From: Nocardia miyunensis NBRC 108239
GTDB lineage: Bacteria; Actinomycetota; Actinomycetes; Mycobacteriales; Mycobacteriaceae
Reading direction: 5' to 3'
DNA length: 64,000 nucleotides
Assembly: GCF_001613065.1 (NCBI RefSeq)
Contig: NZ_BDBQ01000044.1
Location: 97,683 to 161,682 of the forward strand
The notes below the pieces were generated by a model. The model had not been told where the DNA came from and searched no databases. It saw only the letters and a program-made list of their open reading frames with translations. A program made the position numbers and the translations under genes. Shown here in pieces: positions 1-7,601 of the stretch (position 1 is its first letter; the number at the start of each line of letters is the position of its first letter).

Positions 1-701
1 GCGGCGAAGGTGTCCAGGACACTCCGCACGGCTTCGGGGTCCTCGCGCAGGATCTCGGTGCGCACGGTCAGCAGGTGGTTGATCGGCACCGTGTCGTGCC
101 GCTGGTACCAGGCCTGCTCGACCGTCTTGTAGTCCTCGATCAGCGGTTCGAGCGGGGCGTCGGCGGGCACCGCCTTCGGGCCCATCACGACCGCGGTGAT
201 GTCGCCCGAGCGGGCCAGATCGACCAGCGAGCCGGAGGTTCGTTCGACATTGGCCGGTTCGACGTATTCCGCGACGTGCGGTCCCTCGGTGGTGACCCAG
301 GTGATGTCGTCGGGGTCGACCCCGTAGTCCTCGGCCAGAACGCCGCGCACCCACATGCCGGTGGTCTGGGTGTAGGAGCGAACACCAACTCGCTTGCCCG
401 CCAGATCCTTCGGGCTCTCGACCGGACCGCCGACCAACCGGACGATCGATCGGTGGTGGAAGTTCCCGTGCAGGGTCAGCGGCAGCAGGCTCAGTTCCTT
501 ACCGGCCTCGTGGGCCTGCAGATAGGTGGCCAGCGCCAGCTCGGAGAAGTCGTACTTCAGCTCCCGCACCATCGGGGCGAACGCCCTGTGGATGGGTTCG
601 ATCTCCGAGAAATCGACCTTGCGGTTCCCCGGTGCACGTTCGCCGGACTTCACCGGCGTCGTGTACGGGTAGTCGCGAACTGCGGCTGTGTAGGTCCTCA
701 T
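1..701 (-). CDS. 4,5-dihydroxyphthalate decarboxylase-like protein (partial, runs off left edge)
   Basis: About 233 N-terminal residues are present; the C-terminus lies beyond position 1. ATG at 701-699 is preceded by GGGAGG. The protein starts MRTYTAAVRDY and carries the family signature KDLAGKRVGVRSYTQTTG followed by a MWVRGVL...DYGVDPDDITW block, typical of the Pht5-like/substrate-binding-like fold (a type II periplasmic-binding-protein fold without signal peptide). It is clearly paralogous to the product of 5298-6281. Family members are annotated either as decarboxylases of dihydroxyphthalate-type acids or as ABC substrate-binding proteins; absence of a visible signal peptide favours a cytoplasmic enzyme. 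It is transcribed divergently from the catabolic operon beginning at 1047. Confidence 0.75.
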   Translation of the reverse strand, partial: MRTYTAAVRDYPYTTPVKSGERAPGNRKVDFSEIEPIHRAFAPMVRELKYDFSELALATYLQAHEAGKELSLLPLTLHGNFHHRSIVRLVGGPVESPKDLAGKRVGVRSYTQTTGMWVRGVLAEDYGVDPDDITWVTTEGPHVAEYVEPANVERTSGSLVDLARSGDITAVVMGPKAVPADAPLEPLIEDYKTVEQAWYQRHDTVPINHLLTVRTEILREDPEAVRSVLDTFA

Positions 702-841
702 TGTCCACCAACCTCCCAGTGCGTTTTCGTGCTCGGCCCGGCCGTCGTCCGTGATCGCGCCGCGCGGGGTGACCGCTCGGACGTGACGTTCTGATTCGAT
801 TCGAAAGGCGGGCGAGGTCGAACCGTCGCTCTCAACGCAGA

Positions 842-852
842 TTGTCTAACAA
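842..852. promoter_or_regulatory. TTGTNNNACAA operator candidate, copy 1
   Basis: TTGTCTAACAA fits the TNGTNNNACNA consensus known for FadR/VanR-type GntR regulators. It sits in the divergent promoter region of the cluster. The assignment to a GntR regulator is inference; no such regulator is inside the window. Confidence 0.45.
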
Positions 853-938
853 GATGTGAGATCAAGCTAACATCGTCCCAGCATTACGGCAAGTATCTTG
901 CCCGTGCTGAGTTCACACTGATAACGTGCTGAAGAAAG

Positions 939-949
939 TTGTTAAACAA
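939..949. promoter_or_regulatory. TTGTNNNACAA operator candidate, copy 2
   Basis: TTGTTAAACAA is a perfect 5+1+5 palindrome, differing from copy 1 at only two central positions, about 100 bp upstream of the CoxG-like gene. Confidence 0.45.
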
Positions 950-1046
950 TCCACGCGATTGCGGGTGCTCCCTCCCCCAGTCGCGGAAGGCGTCCCGCAG
1001 CCGAGCACCCGTCCGACGCCGCACGAGCCAAGCGAGGTCCATTGCG

Positions 1047-1610
1047 TTGATCACCATCAAAGAAGACATAGACGTTCCCGTCCCGCCCGATCGCGCCTGG
1101 GAGGTGATCTCGGACCCCCCACAGGTCGTCGGCTGCATCCGCGGCGCGGAACTCGGGGAATCCCATGAGGATGGTTCGTTCGACGGCGCCATGGTGGTCA
1201 AATTCGGCGCGGTGCGAGTGAAGTTCGGCGCACGCATCACACTCGATCTCGACGCCGAGACGCAGGAGGGACACCTGACGGCCCGGGGTAACGACGGGCA
1301 GGGCGCCACGCGGTACAAGGCCAATGCCACCTTCGGCGTCGGCCAGGGGCCGACGGAGGGGACGTCCCGGGTCACCGTGCGCGGCGAGATCACCCTCACC
1401 GGCAAGCTCGTCCCGCTGATCGAAGCGGGTGCGGGAGCGGTCATCTCCCGCATGACGAAGGACTTCGCCGACCAACTCGTCCTGCGCTGTGCGGGCGAGG
1501 AGGCCGTGGCCGCCGCCGCGCCGGCCCGCCGATCCTTCTGGGCGCGCCTGGGCGACTGGTGGCGACGGATCACTCAGAAGCAGCAGACCCGGCAGGAGGT
1601 CGCCCGATGA
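1047..1610 (+). CDS. SRPBCC / CoxG-like protein
   Basis: 187 residues. Residues 1-145 resemble the carbon monoxide dehydrogenase subunit G (CoxG) branch of the SRPBCC fold: MITIKEDIDVPVPPDRAWEV at the start, an I(R)GAEL block, and an ISRMTKDFADQL helix near residue 140. The C-terminal 40 residues are a basic tail rich in Arg/Trp (FWARLGDWWRR), which in CoxG proteins can bind the membrane. TTG at 1047 is chosen because GAGG lies 9 bp upstream and homology begins there; in-frame upstream sequence looks non-coding. It overlaps the next gene by ATGA. CoxG-type proteins usually serve molybdo-hydroxylases, but none is visible here, so its partner is unknown. Confidence 0.75.
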   Translation: MITIKEDIDVPVPPDRAWEVISDPPQVVGCIRGAELGESHEDGSFDGAMVVKFGAVRVKFGARITLDLDAETQEGHLTARGNDGQGATRYKANATFGVGQGPTEGTSRVTVRGEITLTGKLVPLIEAGAGAVISRMTKDFADQLVLRCAGEEAVAAAAPARRSFWARLGDWWRRITQKQQTRQEVAR

Positions 1611-2461
1611 CGAGGCTGAACAGTGTGATCGGCGCGCTGGAATCGGGCGGGCACGCCTTCGCGGCGTTCGCCCCGCCCGAGCCCGCCGCCGCACTCGACT
1701 TCGCGACCAGCGACTACGACGGCCTGGTGTTCGAGTCGGAGCACAAGCCTTGGGACGCAACGACTTTGCGGGACACCCTGCAATATCTGCTGAACCGCCG
1801 GCGGATCTTCGAGGCCGAGACGCTCGCCCCCTCCCCGACCCCGCTGGTGCGGGTTCCGGTCAACGGCGCGGAATTCGGTCAGTGGCACGCGAAGCAGGCC
1901 CTGGACCTCGGCGCATACGGCATCGTGTGGCCGCACATCTCCACGGTCGAACAGGCGCGCAACGCCGTGGCCGCGTGCCGGTATCCGCGACTGCCCGAGG
2001 CCGAACGCTTCGATCCGCCGGGTCTGCGCGGTGACGCCCCTGCCGCCGCCGCCCGCTACTGGGGTATCTCCAACACCGAGTACTACGCCAAAGCCGATGT
2101 GTGGCCGCTGGATCCGGACGGCGAGATCCTCGCCGTCATCCAGATCGAGGATCAGCTCGGCATCGAGAATCTCCCGGACATCCTCGAGCAGGTACCCGGC
2201 ATCGGCCTGATCCTGATCGGCGAGGGCGACCTCAGCCAGGAACTGGGCATTCCGCGCCAGCTCGACCATCCGCTGCTGAACGCGGCCAGGCAGCGGATCG
2301 TGCGGATCTGCGACGACCACGGCGTCGTCGTCGGACACCCGCACGTCACCGCGGCCAACGTCGAGCAGGTGCTCGACCAGGGTTACCGCTTCCTGATGTC
2401 CGCGCCGGTGCGCAGCTACCCCGGCCTCGAGCTCGGCCGCAAACTCACCGGCCGCTCCTGA
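1607..2461 (+). CDS. HpcH/HpaI aldolase family protein
   Basis: 284 residues, ATG overlapping the stop of the previous gene. It matches the class II (metal-dependent) HpcH/HpaI pyruvate aldolase family: FESEHKPWDATTLRDTL near residue 45 in the position of the family's E-H-x-P motif, VRVPVN, WPHISTVEQARNAV around residue 105, and IQIED and GEGDLSQELG carrying the usual acidic metal ligands. The likely reaction is reversible retro-aldol cleavage of a 4-hydroxy-2-oxo acid giving pyruvate or oxaloacetate, which would suit the end of an aromatic or dicarboxylate pathway together with the hydratase-like protein next door. The exact substrate cannot be told. Confidence 0.8.
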   Translation: MTRLNSVIGALESGGHAFAAFAPPEPAAALDFATSDYDGLVFESEHKPWDATTLRDTLQYLLNRRRIFEAETLAPSPTPLVRVPVNGAEFGQWHAKQALDLGAYGIVWPHISTVEQARNAVAACRYPRLPEAERFDPPGLRGDAPAAAARYWGISNTEYYAKADVWPLDPDGEILAVIQIEDQLGIENLPDILEQVPGIGLILIGEGDLSQELGIPRQLDHPLLNAARQRIVRICDDHGVVVGHPHVTAANVEQVLDQGYRFLMSAPVRSYPGLELGRKLTGRS

Positions 2462-2481
2462 TCAGCACATTTGGAGAATTC

Positions 2482-3537
2482 ATGATCATCGACTGTCACG
2501 GTCACTTCACCACGGCCCCACCCGCACTCGGGAAATGGCGTGAGCGCCAGATCAAATCGTTCGAGGATTCCGGCGCGCGCGTGTCGCCGAGCGAACTGGA
2601 GATCAGCGACGAGGAGATCCGCGCCGCCATCGAACAGGGCCAGCTGAAACTGCAGATCGAGCGCGGCACCGACCTCACGATCTTCTCGCCGGGCGCGGGA
2701 AAGATGGCGCACCACTACGGCGATGCGCAGACCAGCCTGGTGTGGTCGCAGGTCAGCAACGACCTCATCGCGCGAGTCTGCGGACTGTTCCCGGACCGGT
2801 TCATCGGCGCGTGCCAGCTGCCGCAGTCGCCCGGTGATGCGCTGGCGGAATCCGTGCGCGCCTCGGCGGCGGAGCTCGAGCGCTGCGTCACCGAACACGG
2901 ATTCGTCGGCTGCCTGCTCAATCCGGACCCGTCCGACGGGTATTGGCAGGCGCCGCCGCTGACCGATCGGATCTACTACCCGCTCTACGAGAAGCTGGTG
3001 GAACTCGACGTGCCCGCGATGATCCACGTCGCGATGTCCCGCAACTCGGCGATCCAGGGCACCTGCGCGCACTACCTCAACGGCGACACCTCGGTGTTCA
3101 TGCAGCTGTGCCAGTCGGATCTGTTCCAGGACTTCCCGACGTTGCGGATGATCATCCCGCACGGCGGCGGCGCGGTGCCGTATCACTGGGGTCGCTACCG
3201 CGGGATGATGATCGATCAGGGCCGCCCGTCGCTGGAAGAAGCGTTGCTGCACAACGTCTTCTTCGACACCTGCGTCTATCACAAGCGCGGCCTGGAACTG
3301 CTCACCGACATCATTCCCGCGCAGAACGTGCTGTTCGCGTCGGAGATGATCGGCGCGGTCCGCAGCGTGGACCCGGAGACCGGACGCCGCTTCGACGACA
3401 CCAAGGCGACTCTGGACACCATCGATTCGATCACCGACGAGGATCGCGCGGCGATCTACGGCGGCAACGCATTACGCGTCTTCCCGCGTCTGGCGGCGGC
3501 GTTGCAGAACAAGAAGCAGCAGGAGGTTGCGCAGTGA
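2482..3537 (+). CDS. Amidohydrolase family, 4-oxalomesaconate hydratase (LigJ)-like
   Basis: 351 residues from ATG 2482 with GGAGA just upstream. The start MIIDCHGHFTTAP carries the H-x-H metal site, and the protein has IERGTDLTIFSP, IPHGGGAVPYHWGR and FASEMIGAV, all hallmarks of the cog2159 amidohydrolases that include LigJ, the hydratase converting 4-oxalomesaconate to 4-carboxy-4-hydroxy-2-oxoadipate in the protocatechuate 4,5-cleavage and gallate pathways. Length is as expected for LigJ. Its product would be the substrate of a CHA-type aldolase, fitting the HpcH/HpaI neighbour. Function is inferred from family resemblance; a related decarboxylase or hydrolase activity is possible. Confidence 0.75.
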   Translation: MIIDCHGHFTTAPPALGKWRERQIKSFEDSGARVSPSELEISDEEIRAAIEQGQLKLQIERGTDLTIFSPGAGKMAHHYGDAQTSLVWSQVSNDLIARVCGLFPDRFIGACQLPQSPGDALAESVRASAAELERCVTEHGFVGCLLNPDPSDGYWQAPPLTDRIYYPLYEKLVELDVPAMIHVAMSRNSAIQGTCAHYLNGDTSVFMQLCQSDLFQDFPTLRMIIPHGGGAVPYHWGRYRGMMIDQGRPSLEEALLHNVFFDTCVYHKRGLELLTDIIPAQNVLFASEMIGAVRSVDPETGRRFDDTKATLDTIDSITDEDRAAIYGGNALRVFPRLAAALQNKKQQEVAQ

Positions 3538-5183
3538 AGGTCTACGAAGCACTGGCGAACGCGTTCGCCGCCGAGGGCGCGACCCATGTCTTCGGCATGA
3601 TGGGCGACGCCAACATGCACTGGATGAACGCGCTGGCCGGGCACGGGACACGCCTGTACGAGGTGCGTCACGAGGGCTCGGGCCTGAGTATGGCGCACGG
3701 ATTCGCCCGTGCCACCGGACGTCCCGGTGTCGTGACCACGACCAGCGGCCCCGGCACCGCGCAGCTGGCCACCTCGATGATCGTGGCCAGCCGCGCCCGC
3801 ATCCCGCTGGTCGCCTTCTGCGGGGAGACCTCGCTGGGTGACACCTCGGCCGTGCAGTACCTCGATCAGCGCCGGTTCGCCGCCGCGATCGAATGCGAGT
3901 TCCTCCAGGTCACCAAGGCGGACTCGGCCGAAGACATTGTGCAGCAAGCGTTCTACCGCGCCCGGACCGAATCCCGGCCGGTGATGATCAGCGCGCCATT
4001 CGACGTGCAGTTGCAGGAGTTCGACGGCTTCAACGAGTACGTCCCGTCCACCGATCTCATCCGGCCCCCGACGCTGCTGCCGAATCCGGAGCGGATCGCG
4101 CGGGCGGTCGAGCTGATCGCGGCCGCGAAACGTCCGGTCATCATCGGCGGGCGCGGGGCGCGGCGGGCCGAGGCCGGTGCGCAGATCCTCGAGTTGCAGC
4201 GCCGGACCGGAGCCCTGCTCGCCACCACGTTGCAGGCCAAGAACTGGCTGTACGGGGAGAGCGACTATCACGTCGGGATCGCGGGCCTGTTCGGCAGCAA
4301 GATCGCGATGGAGCTGCTGCAGGAGGCCGACTGCGTGATCGCGGTGGGCGCGAGCCTCAATCACTACACGATCGAGAGCGGATACCTGTTCCCCGAGGCG
4401 AGTTTCGTGCAGATCGATACCGCACCGCACCTCGTGATGGGCAACGGCCGGGTGGCCGACGCCTACGTTCAGGCCGACGCGATCAGCGGTCTGAACGAGC
4501 TGAACGCCGCGCTCGACGCCCGCGGCGTCGAGCTGGAGGGCTTCCACACCACCGAGGTGCATCGCAAGCTGACCGCCCCGCTGATCGATCCGTCCGAATA
4601 CCAAAGCGGCAATGGGCTTCTGGACCCGCGCGAGGCGATCGCGGTGATCGACGCCGAACTCCCCGGCGAGATCGGGCTCGTGCTGGGCAGCGGGCATCAG
4701 ACCGACTTCGGCACGATGCTGTTCCAGCGCTCGCGCGAGATCACCTCGAACTACGGCATGTTCGGCGCGATCGGCCAGGCCCCGCTGCTCACCATCGGCA
4801 TCGCCGTGGCGACCGGTGAGCCGACGTTCGTGGTCGAGGGTGACGCGAGTTTCCTGATGCACCTGTCGGAATTCGAAACCGCTTGCCGCTACGGGCTTCC
4901 CGTGCTCGTCGTCGTCATGAACGACGAGGGGCTGGGCGCGGAGTACCACAAGTCCAAGGCCAAGGGACTGAACGCGGATCTGGCGCTGATCTCCACCCCG
5001 GAGCTGGGCGCTGTCGCGAAATCGCTGGGCGGCAACGGCGCGACCGTCCGCAACACCGATGAGCTGCGGGCCGCGCTGGCCGAATACGTCCGCGCACCCG
5101 GTCCCACGGTGATCGATGTCCGGATCACCCGTGACGTGATGAGCGTGCCCTATCGGCGCATCCAGTACGGCGAAGACGTGTGA
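3534..5183 (+). CDS. Thiamine-diphosphate-dependent enzyme, acetolactate-synthase-like
   Basis: 549 residues from a GTG that overlaps the previous stop (GTGA), with AGGAGG 8 bp upstream. Domains in order: Pyr-binding N-domain with the cofactor-activating Glu in VRHEGSGLSMAHGFA (about residue 45), a central domain with RPVIIGGRGARRAEAG, and the PP domain with GDASFLMHLSEFETA (about residue 436) followed by MNDEGLGAEYH, i.e. the GDX(25-30)N ThDP/Mg motif. The family includes acetolactate synthase, benzoylformate decarboxylase and oxalyl-CoA decarboxylase; which 2-oxo acid is used is unclear. Translational coupling puts it in the same pathway as the LigJ-like protein. Confidence 0.8.
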   Translation: MKVYEALANAFAAEGATHVFGMMGDANMHWMNALAGHGTRLYEVRHEGSGLSMAHGFARATGRPGVVTTTSGPGTAQLATSMIVASRARIPLVAFCGETSLGDTSAVQYLDQRRFAAAIECEFLQVTKADSAEDIVQQAFYRARTESRPVMISAPFDVQLQEFDGFNEYVPSTDLIRPPTLLPNPERIARAVELIAAAKRPVIIGGRGARRAEAGAQILELQRRTGALLATTLQAKNWLYGESDYHVGIAGLFGSKIAMELLQEADCVIAVGASLNHYTIESGYLFPEASFVQIDTAPHLVMGNGRVADAYVQADAISGLNELNAALDARGVELEGFHTTEVHRKLTAPLIDPSEYQSGNGLLDPREAIAVIDAELPGEIGLVLGSGHQTDFGTMLFQRSREITSNYGMFGAIGQAPLLTIGIAVATGEPTFVVEGDASFLMHLSEFETACRYGLPVLVVVMNDEGLGAEYHKSKAKGLNADLALISTPELGAVAKSLGGNGATVRNTDELRAALAEYVRAPGPTVIDVRITRDVMSVPYRRIQYGEDV

Positions 5184-5297
5184 TCCACCGAAAGCCTTGC
5201 GGCGCGGACCTTCCGGATCATCGCCGGGTATGCGGAAGGGCGTCGCCGCTCGCGGGCTGAACCGACGACATCATTCATCCGAACGAAAAGGCAAGAC

Positions 5298-6281
5298 ATG
5301 AGCAAGCTTTCGGTGGTTCTGGGGAATTACGCACACGGCAAGGCCCTGTTGAGCGGCGACGTCGCCATCGACGGGTACACCGTGGAACCGGTGACGGTGG
5401 AACCCGTCATCAGCGCGTACCGCCGGATGATCCGCGACCTCGAATTCGACGTGTCCGAACTCGCCCCGACCTCCTATCTGCTGGCGCTGCAGGCCGGGGT
5501 GCCGCTCACCGCGATCCCCGTCTTCCTCAACCGCCGCTTCCACCACTCCGATGTGCAGTGCAGTGCGACGTCCGGCATCCGTGTCCCGAAGGACCTGGAG
5601 GGCAAGCGGGTCGGCGTGCGCGCCTACACCGTGACCACCGCGGTGTGGGTGCGCGGCATTCTGCGCGACGAGTACGGCGTCGACATCGACTCCATCACCT
5701 GGGTCGTGGACGACGACGACCACATCGAGGGCCGCGCGCCGTCGAACGTCGAGCGGGTCACCGACGGCCGGTCACTGGGAGAGTTGTTGCGCGCCGGGGA
5801 GATCGACGCCGCACTCAGCGGCAACGCCGGAACCGGACGCGCGGGCGCACCCCGCACCGGCTGGCAGGCCACGACCGAGGAGCCCACCCTCGAGGACGGG
5901 CCGTACCCGCTGTTCGCCGATCCCGAGGTGCTCGCCACCGACTGGTACCTGCGCACGGGGATCTACCCGCTGCACTCGGTGATCGCGGTCCGCAGCGAAC
6001 TCGTCCAGCGTGACCCGAACCTACCCAGCGCGCTGTACGCCGCGTTCGCCGAGAGCAAGCGCCGCCAGGTCGAGGCGGACCCGGAGTGGTCGGCGCTGCC
6101 CCGGCTGGGCAAGCAGGCCAAGCAGATCGCCGGCGATCCGATTCCCTACGGTCTGCGGGCCAACGATGCCAGCCTGCGGGCACTGGTGAAGTTCTCCCGC
6201 GACCAGGGCCTGCTCGACGCGGACTTCCCCAGCGAGCCCCAGAGCCTGTTCGAAGACGGGGGCGAGTACCCCGACGCCTGA
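5298..6281 (+). CDS. 4,5-dihydroxyphthalate decarboxylase-like protein
   Basis: 327 residues, the normal length for Pht5-like proteins. It starts MSKLSVVLGNYAH, has the IPVFLNRRFHHSDV loop, KDLEGKRVGVRAYTVTTA and RGILRDEYGVDIDSITW, and GEIDAALSGNAG. No signal peptide is seen, so a cytoplasmic enzyme is more likely than an ABC transporter binding protein. The gene lies 114 bp after the ThDP enzyme. The paralogue at 1-701 shares the same blocks, so the cluster encodes two copies that have diverged in the substrate loops. Confidence 0.75.
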   Translation: MSKLSVVLGNYAHGKALLSGDVAIDGYTVEPVTVEPVISAYRRMIRDLEFDVSELAPTSYLLALQAGVPLTAIPVFLNRRFHHSDVQCSATSGIRVPKDLEGKRVGVRAYTVTTAVWVRGILRDEYGVDIDSITWVVDDDDHIEGRAPSNVERVTDGRSLGELLRAGEIDAALSGNAGTGRAGAPRTGWQATTEEPTLEDGPYPLFADPEVLATDWYLRTGIYPLHSVIAVRSELVQRDPNLPSALYAAFAESKRRQVEADPEWSALPRLGKQAKQIAGDPIPYGLRANDASLRALVKFSRDQGLLDADFPSEPQSLFEDGGEYPDA

Positions 6282-6300
6282 CAAAGGCCGTCGAAAAAGC

Positions 6301-6311
6301 TTGTCCCACAA
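6301..6311. promoter_or_regulatory. TTGTNNNACAA operator candidate, copy 3
   Basis: TTGTCCCACAA repeats the motif at 842-852 and 939-949 and lies directly before the ribosome-binding site of the 6327 gene, a position suited to separate control of that gene. Confidence 0.4.
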
Positions 6312-6326
6312 AGGAAAGACTTATTC

Positions 6327-7184
6327 ATGGATATCATCGACACGCACTGCCACATCATCTCCGACGACACCACCCGATACGCGCGCGCACCGCTGGGCGG
6401 TAAGCAGTCCGGCTGGGCGTCCACCCGCCCGGTGACCGCGGACGGCATGATCGCGAGCATGGACGAGACCGGGATCAGCCGCTCGGTACTGGTCCAGGCC
6501 ACCACCGCGTACGGCTACGACAACTCCTACGTGCTGGACAGCCGGGCGCAGCGGCCCGATCGGTTCGTCGCGGTGGGCACGGTGGATCCGCTGCGGCCCG
6601 ATGCCGCCGACAACCTCGCCGCGGCCGTCGGCGAGGGCGGCCTGGCCGGGGTTCGCCTGTTCACCAGCGGTAGCACCGTACCCATCCAGGGCGAATGGTT
6701 CGCGGCGCCGGAGACCTACCCGTTCTGGGAGAAGGCCACCGATCTCGGCGTCACCGTCTGCCTGCAGATGCGGCTGGGCCCCGCGACCGCCCAGCTGGAG
6801 GAACTGCTGCGCCGATTCCCCTCGGTCTACATCCTGCTCGACCACATGGGCTATCCCGATATCGCGGCATCGCCCGCGGGCGCGGGCAAAGAGGTGGCGA
6901 GCCTGGCCCAGCACCCGGCCCTGCACCTCAAGCTCACCCACCGCAGCCTCGAACCCCTGCGCGATGTCGGCAAGGAGGCGGCGAGTTTCCTCGAGCCGGT
7001 CCTGGCCGCATTCGGCGCACACCGCATCGCCTGGGGCTCCAACCTCCCCGCCGCGGAACAGTCCCTCCCCGAACTCCTGGCCCTTGCCCAGGGCGTCCTC
7101 GCCGACGTCCCGCAGGCCGATCGCGAGGAGATCTTCGCCGGGACCGCACGTCGCCTGTACCCGGGCCTGGTCGCATCGGTGTAG
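6327..7184 (+). CDS. Amidohydrolase family, 2-pyrone-4,6-dicarboxylate lactonase (LigI)-like
   Basis: 285 residues. MDIIDTHCHII gives the H-x-H metal-binding start; LLDHMGYPD near residue 173 and WGSNLP near residue 236 are the later metal/catalytic blocks of this COG3618-type group, which contains LigI and several sugar or aromatic lactonases. AAGGAAAG lies 7 bp before ATG. Together with the LigJ-like and aldolase-like genes it suggests hydrolysis of a lactone or cyclic intermediate in the same pathway. A role as a different hydrolase or decarboxylase cannot be excluded. Confidence 0.7.
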   Translation: MDIIDTHCHIISDDTTRYARAPLGGKQSGWASTRPVTADGMIASMDETGISRSVLVQATTAYGYDNSYVLDSRAQRPDRFVAVGTVDPLRPDAADNLAAAVGEGGLAGVRLFTSGSTVPIQGEWFAAPETYPFWEKATDLGVTVCLQMRLGPATAQLEELLRRFPSVYILLDHMGYPDIAASPAGAGKEVASLAQHPALHLKLTHRSLEPLRDVGKEAASFLEPVLAAFGAHRIAWGSNLPAAEQSLPELLALAQGVLADVPQADREEIFAGTARRLYPGLVASV

Positions 7185-7601
7185 TCGCTGACACCGCACC
7201 GCCAGGGCGAGCAGCACTTCGGCGAATACATTGCGCGCCTTGCTGATCGCCCCGGCGGTGACAGTGACCACCCACTTGCCCGCGGTTTACCGGCTACTCC
7301 GTAGCCGACTCGTCCTCAGGCGGTGGACTCGACGGAGTCTCGGCGAATATGGTGCGCGCCTTGCCATTCAGCCGGGTGAGCATGGCCCGATGAGGGGCCC
7401 GGGCCCAGCCGACTCGATGACGTCGCGGTATCGCGGCGCTACCTGTCGACGGTGAGACCGGATTCACGCCTCTCACGAAGTATCCGAATGCCAGCGGAAC
7501 AGCTTGCAGTCCAGTGGATTTGATCGCAGATCACCAGCCGCGGCCTTCCGGGAACCGATCAGCTGGCCCTGAACAGCGGGTTGCCGTGCGCAGTCGAGCA
7601 T
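7185..7601. other. Intergenic region with a pair of imperfect direct repeats
   Basis: No intact gene. A weak hairpin (7177-7182 with 7191-7196) spans the preceding stop. Two 24-bp segments, 7220-7243 and 7341-7364, match at 21 positions; read on the minus strand both would encode K-A-R-x-x-F-A-E, so this may be debris of a duplicated, decayed coding segment. Confidence 0.4.

Larger units (their letters stand above)
702..1046. other. Divergent control region of the catabolic cluster
   Basis: No convincing gene. The stretch separates the minus-strand decarboxylase-like gene from the plus-strand operon and is more AT-rich around 840-950 than its surroundings. It contains two near-identical 11-mers (842-852 and 939-949) that are good regulator-binding candidates. 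Confidence 0.6.

Noticed and set aside
3456..4949. Long minus-strand open frame opposite the ThDP gene
   Set aside because: Its composition mirrors the codon bias of the plus-strand gene and shows no domain; the plus frame carries full ThDP motifs.
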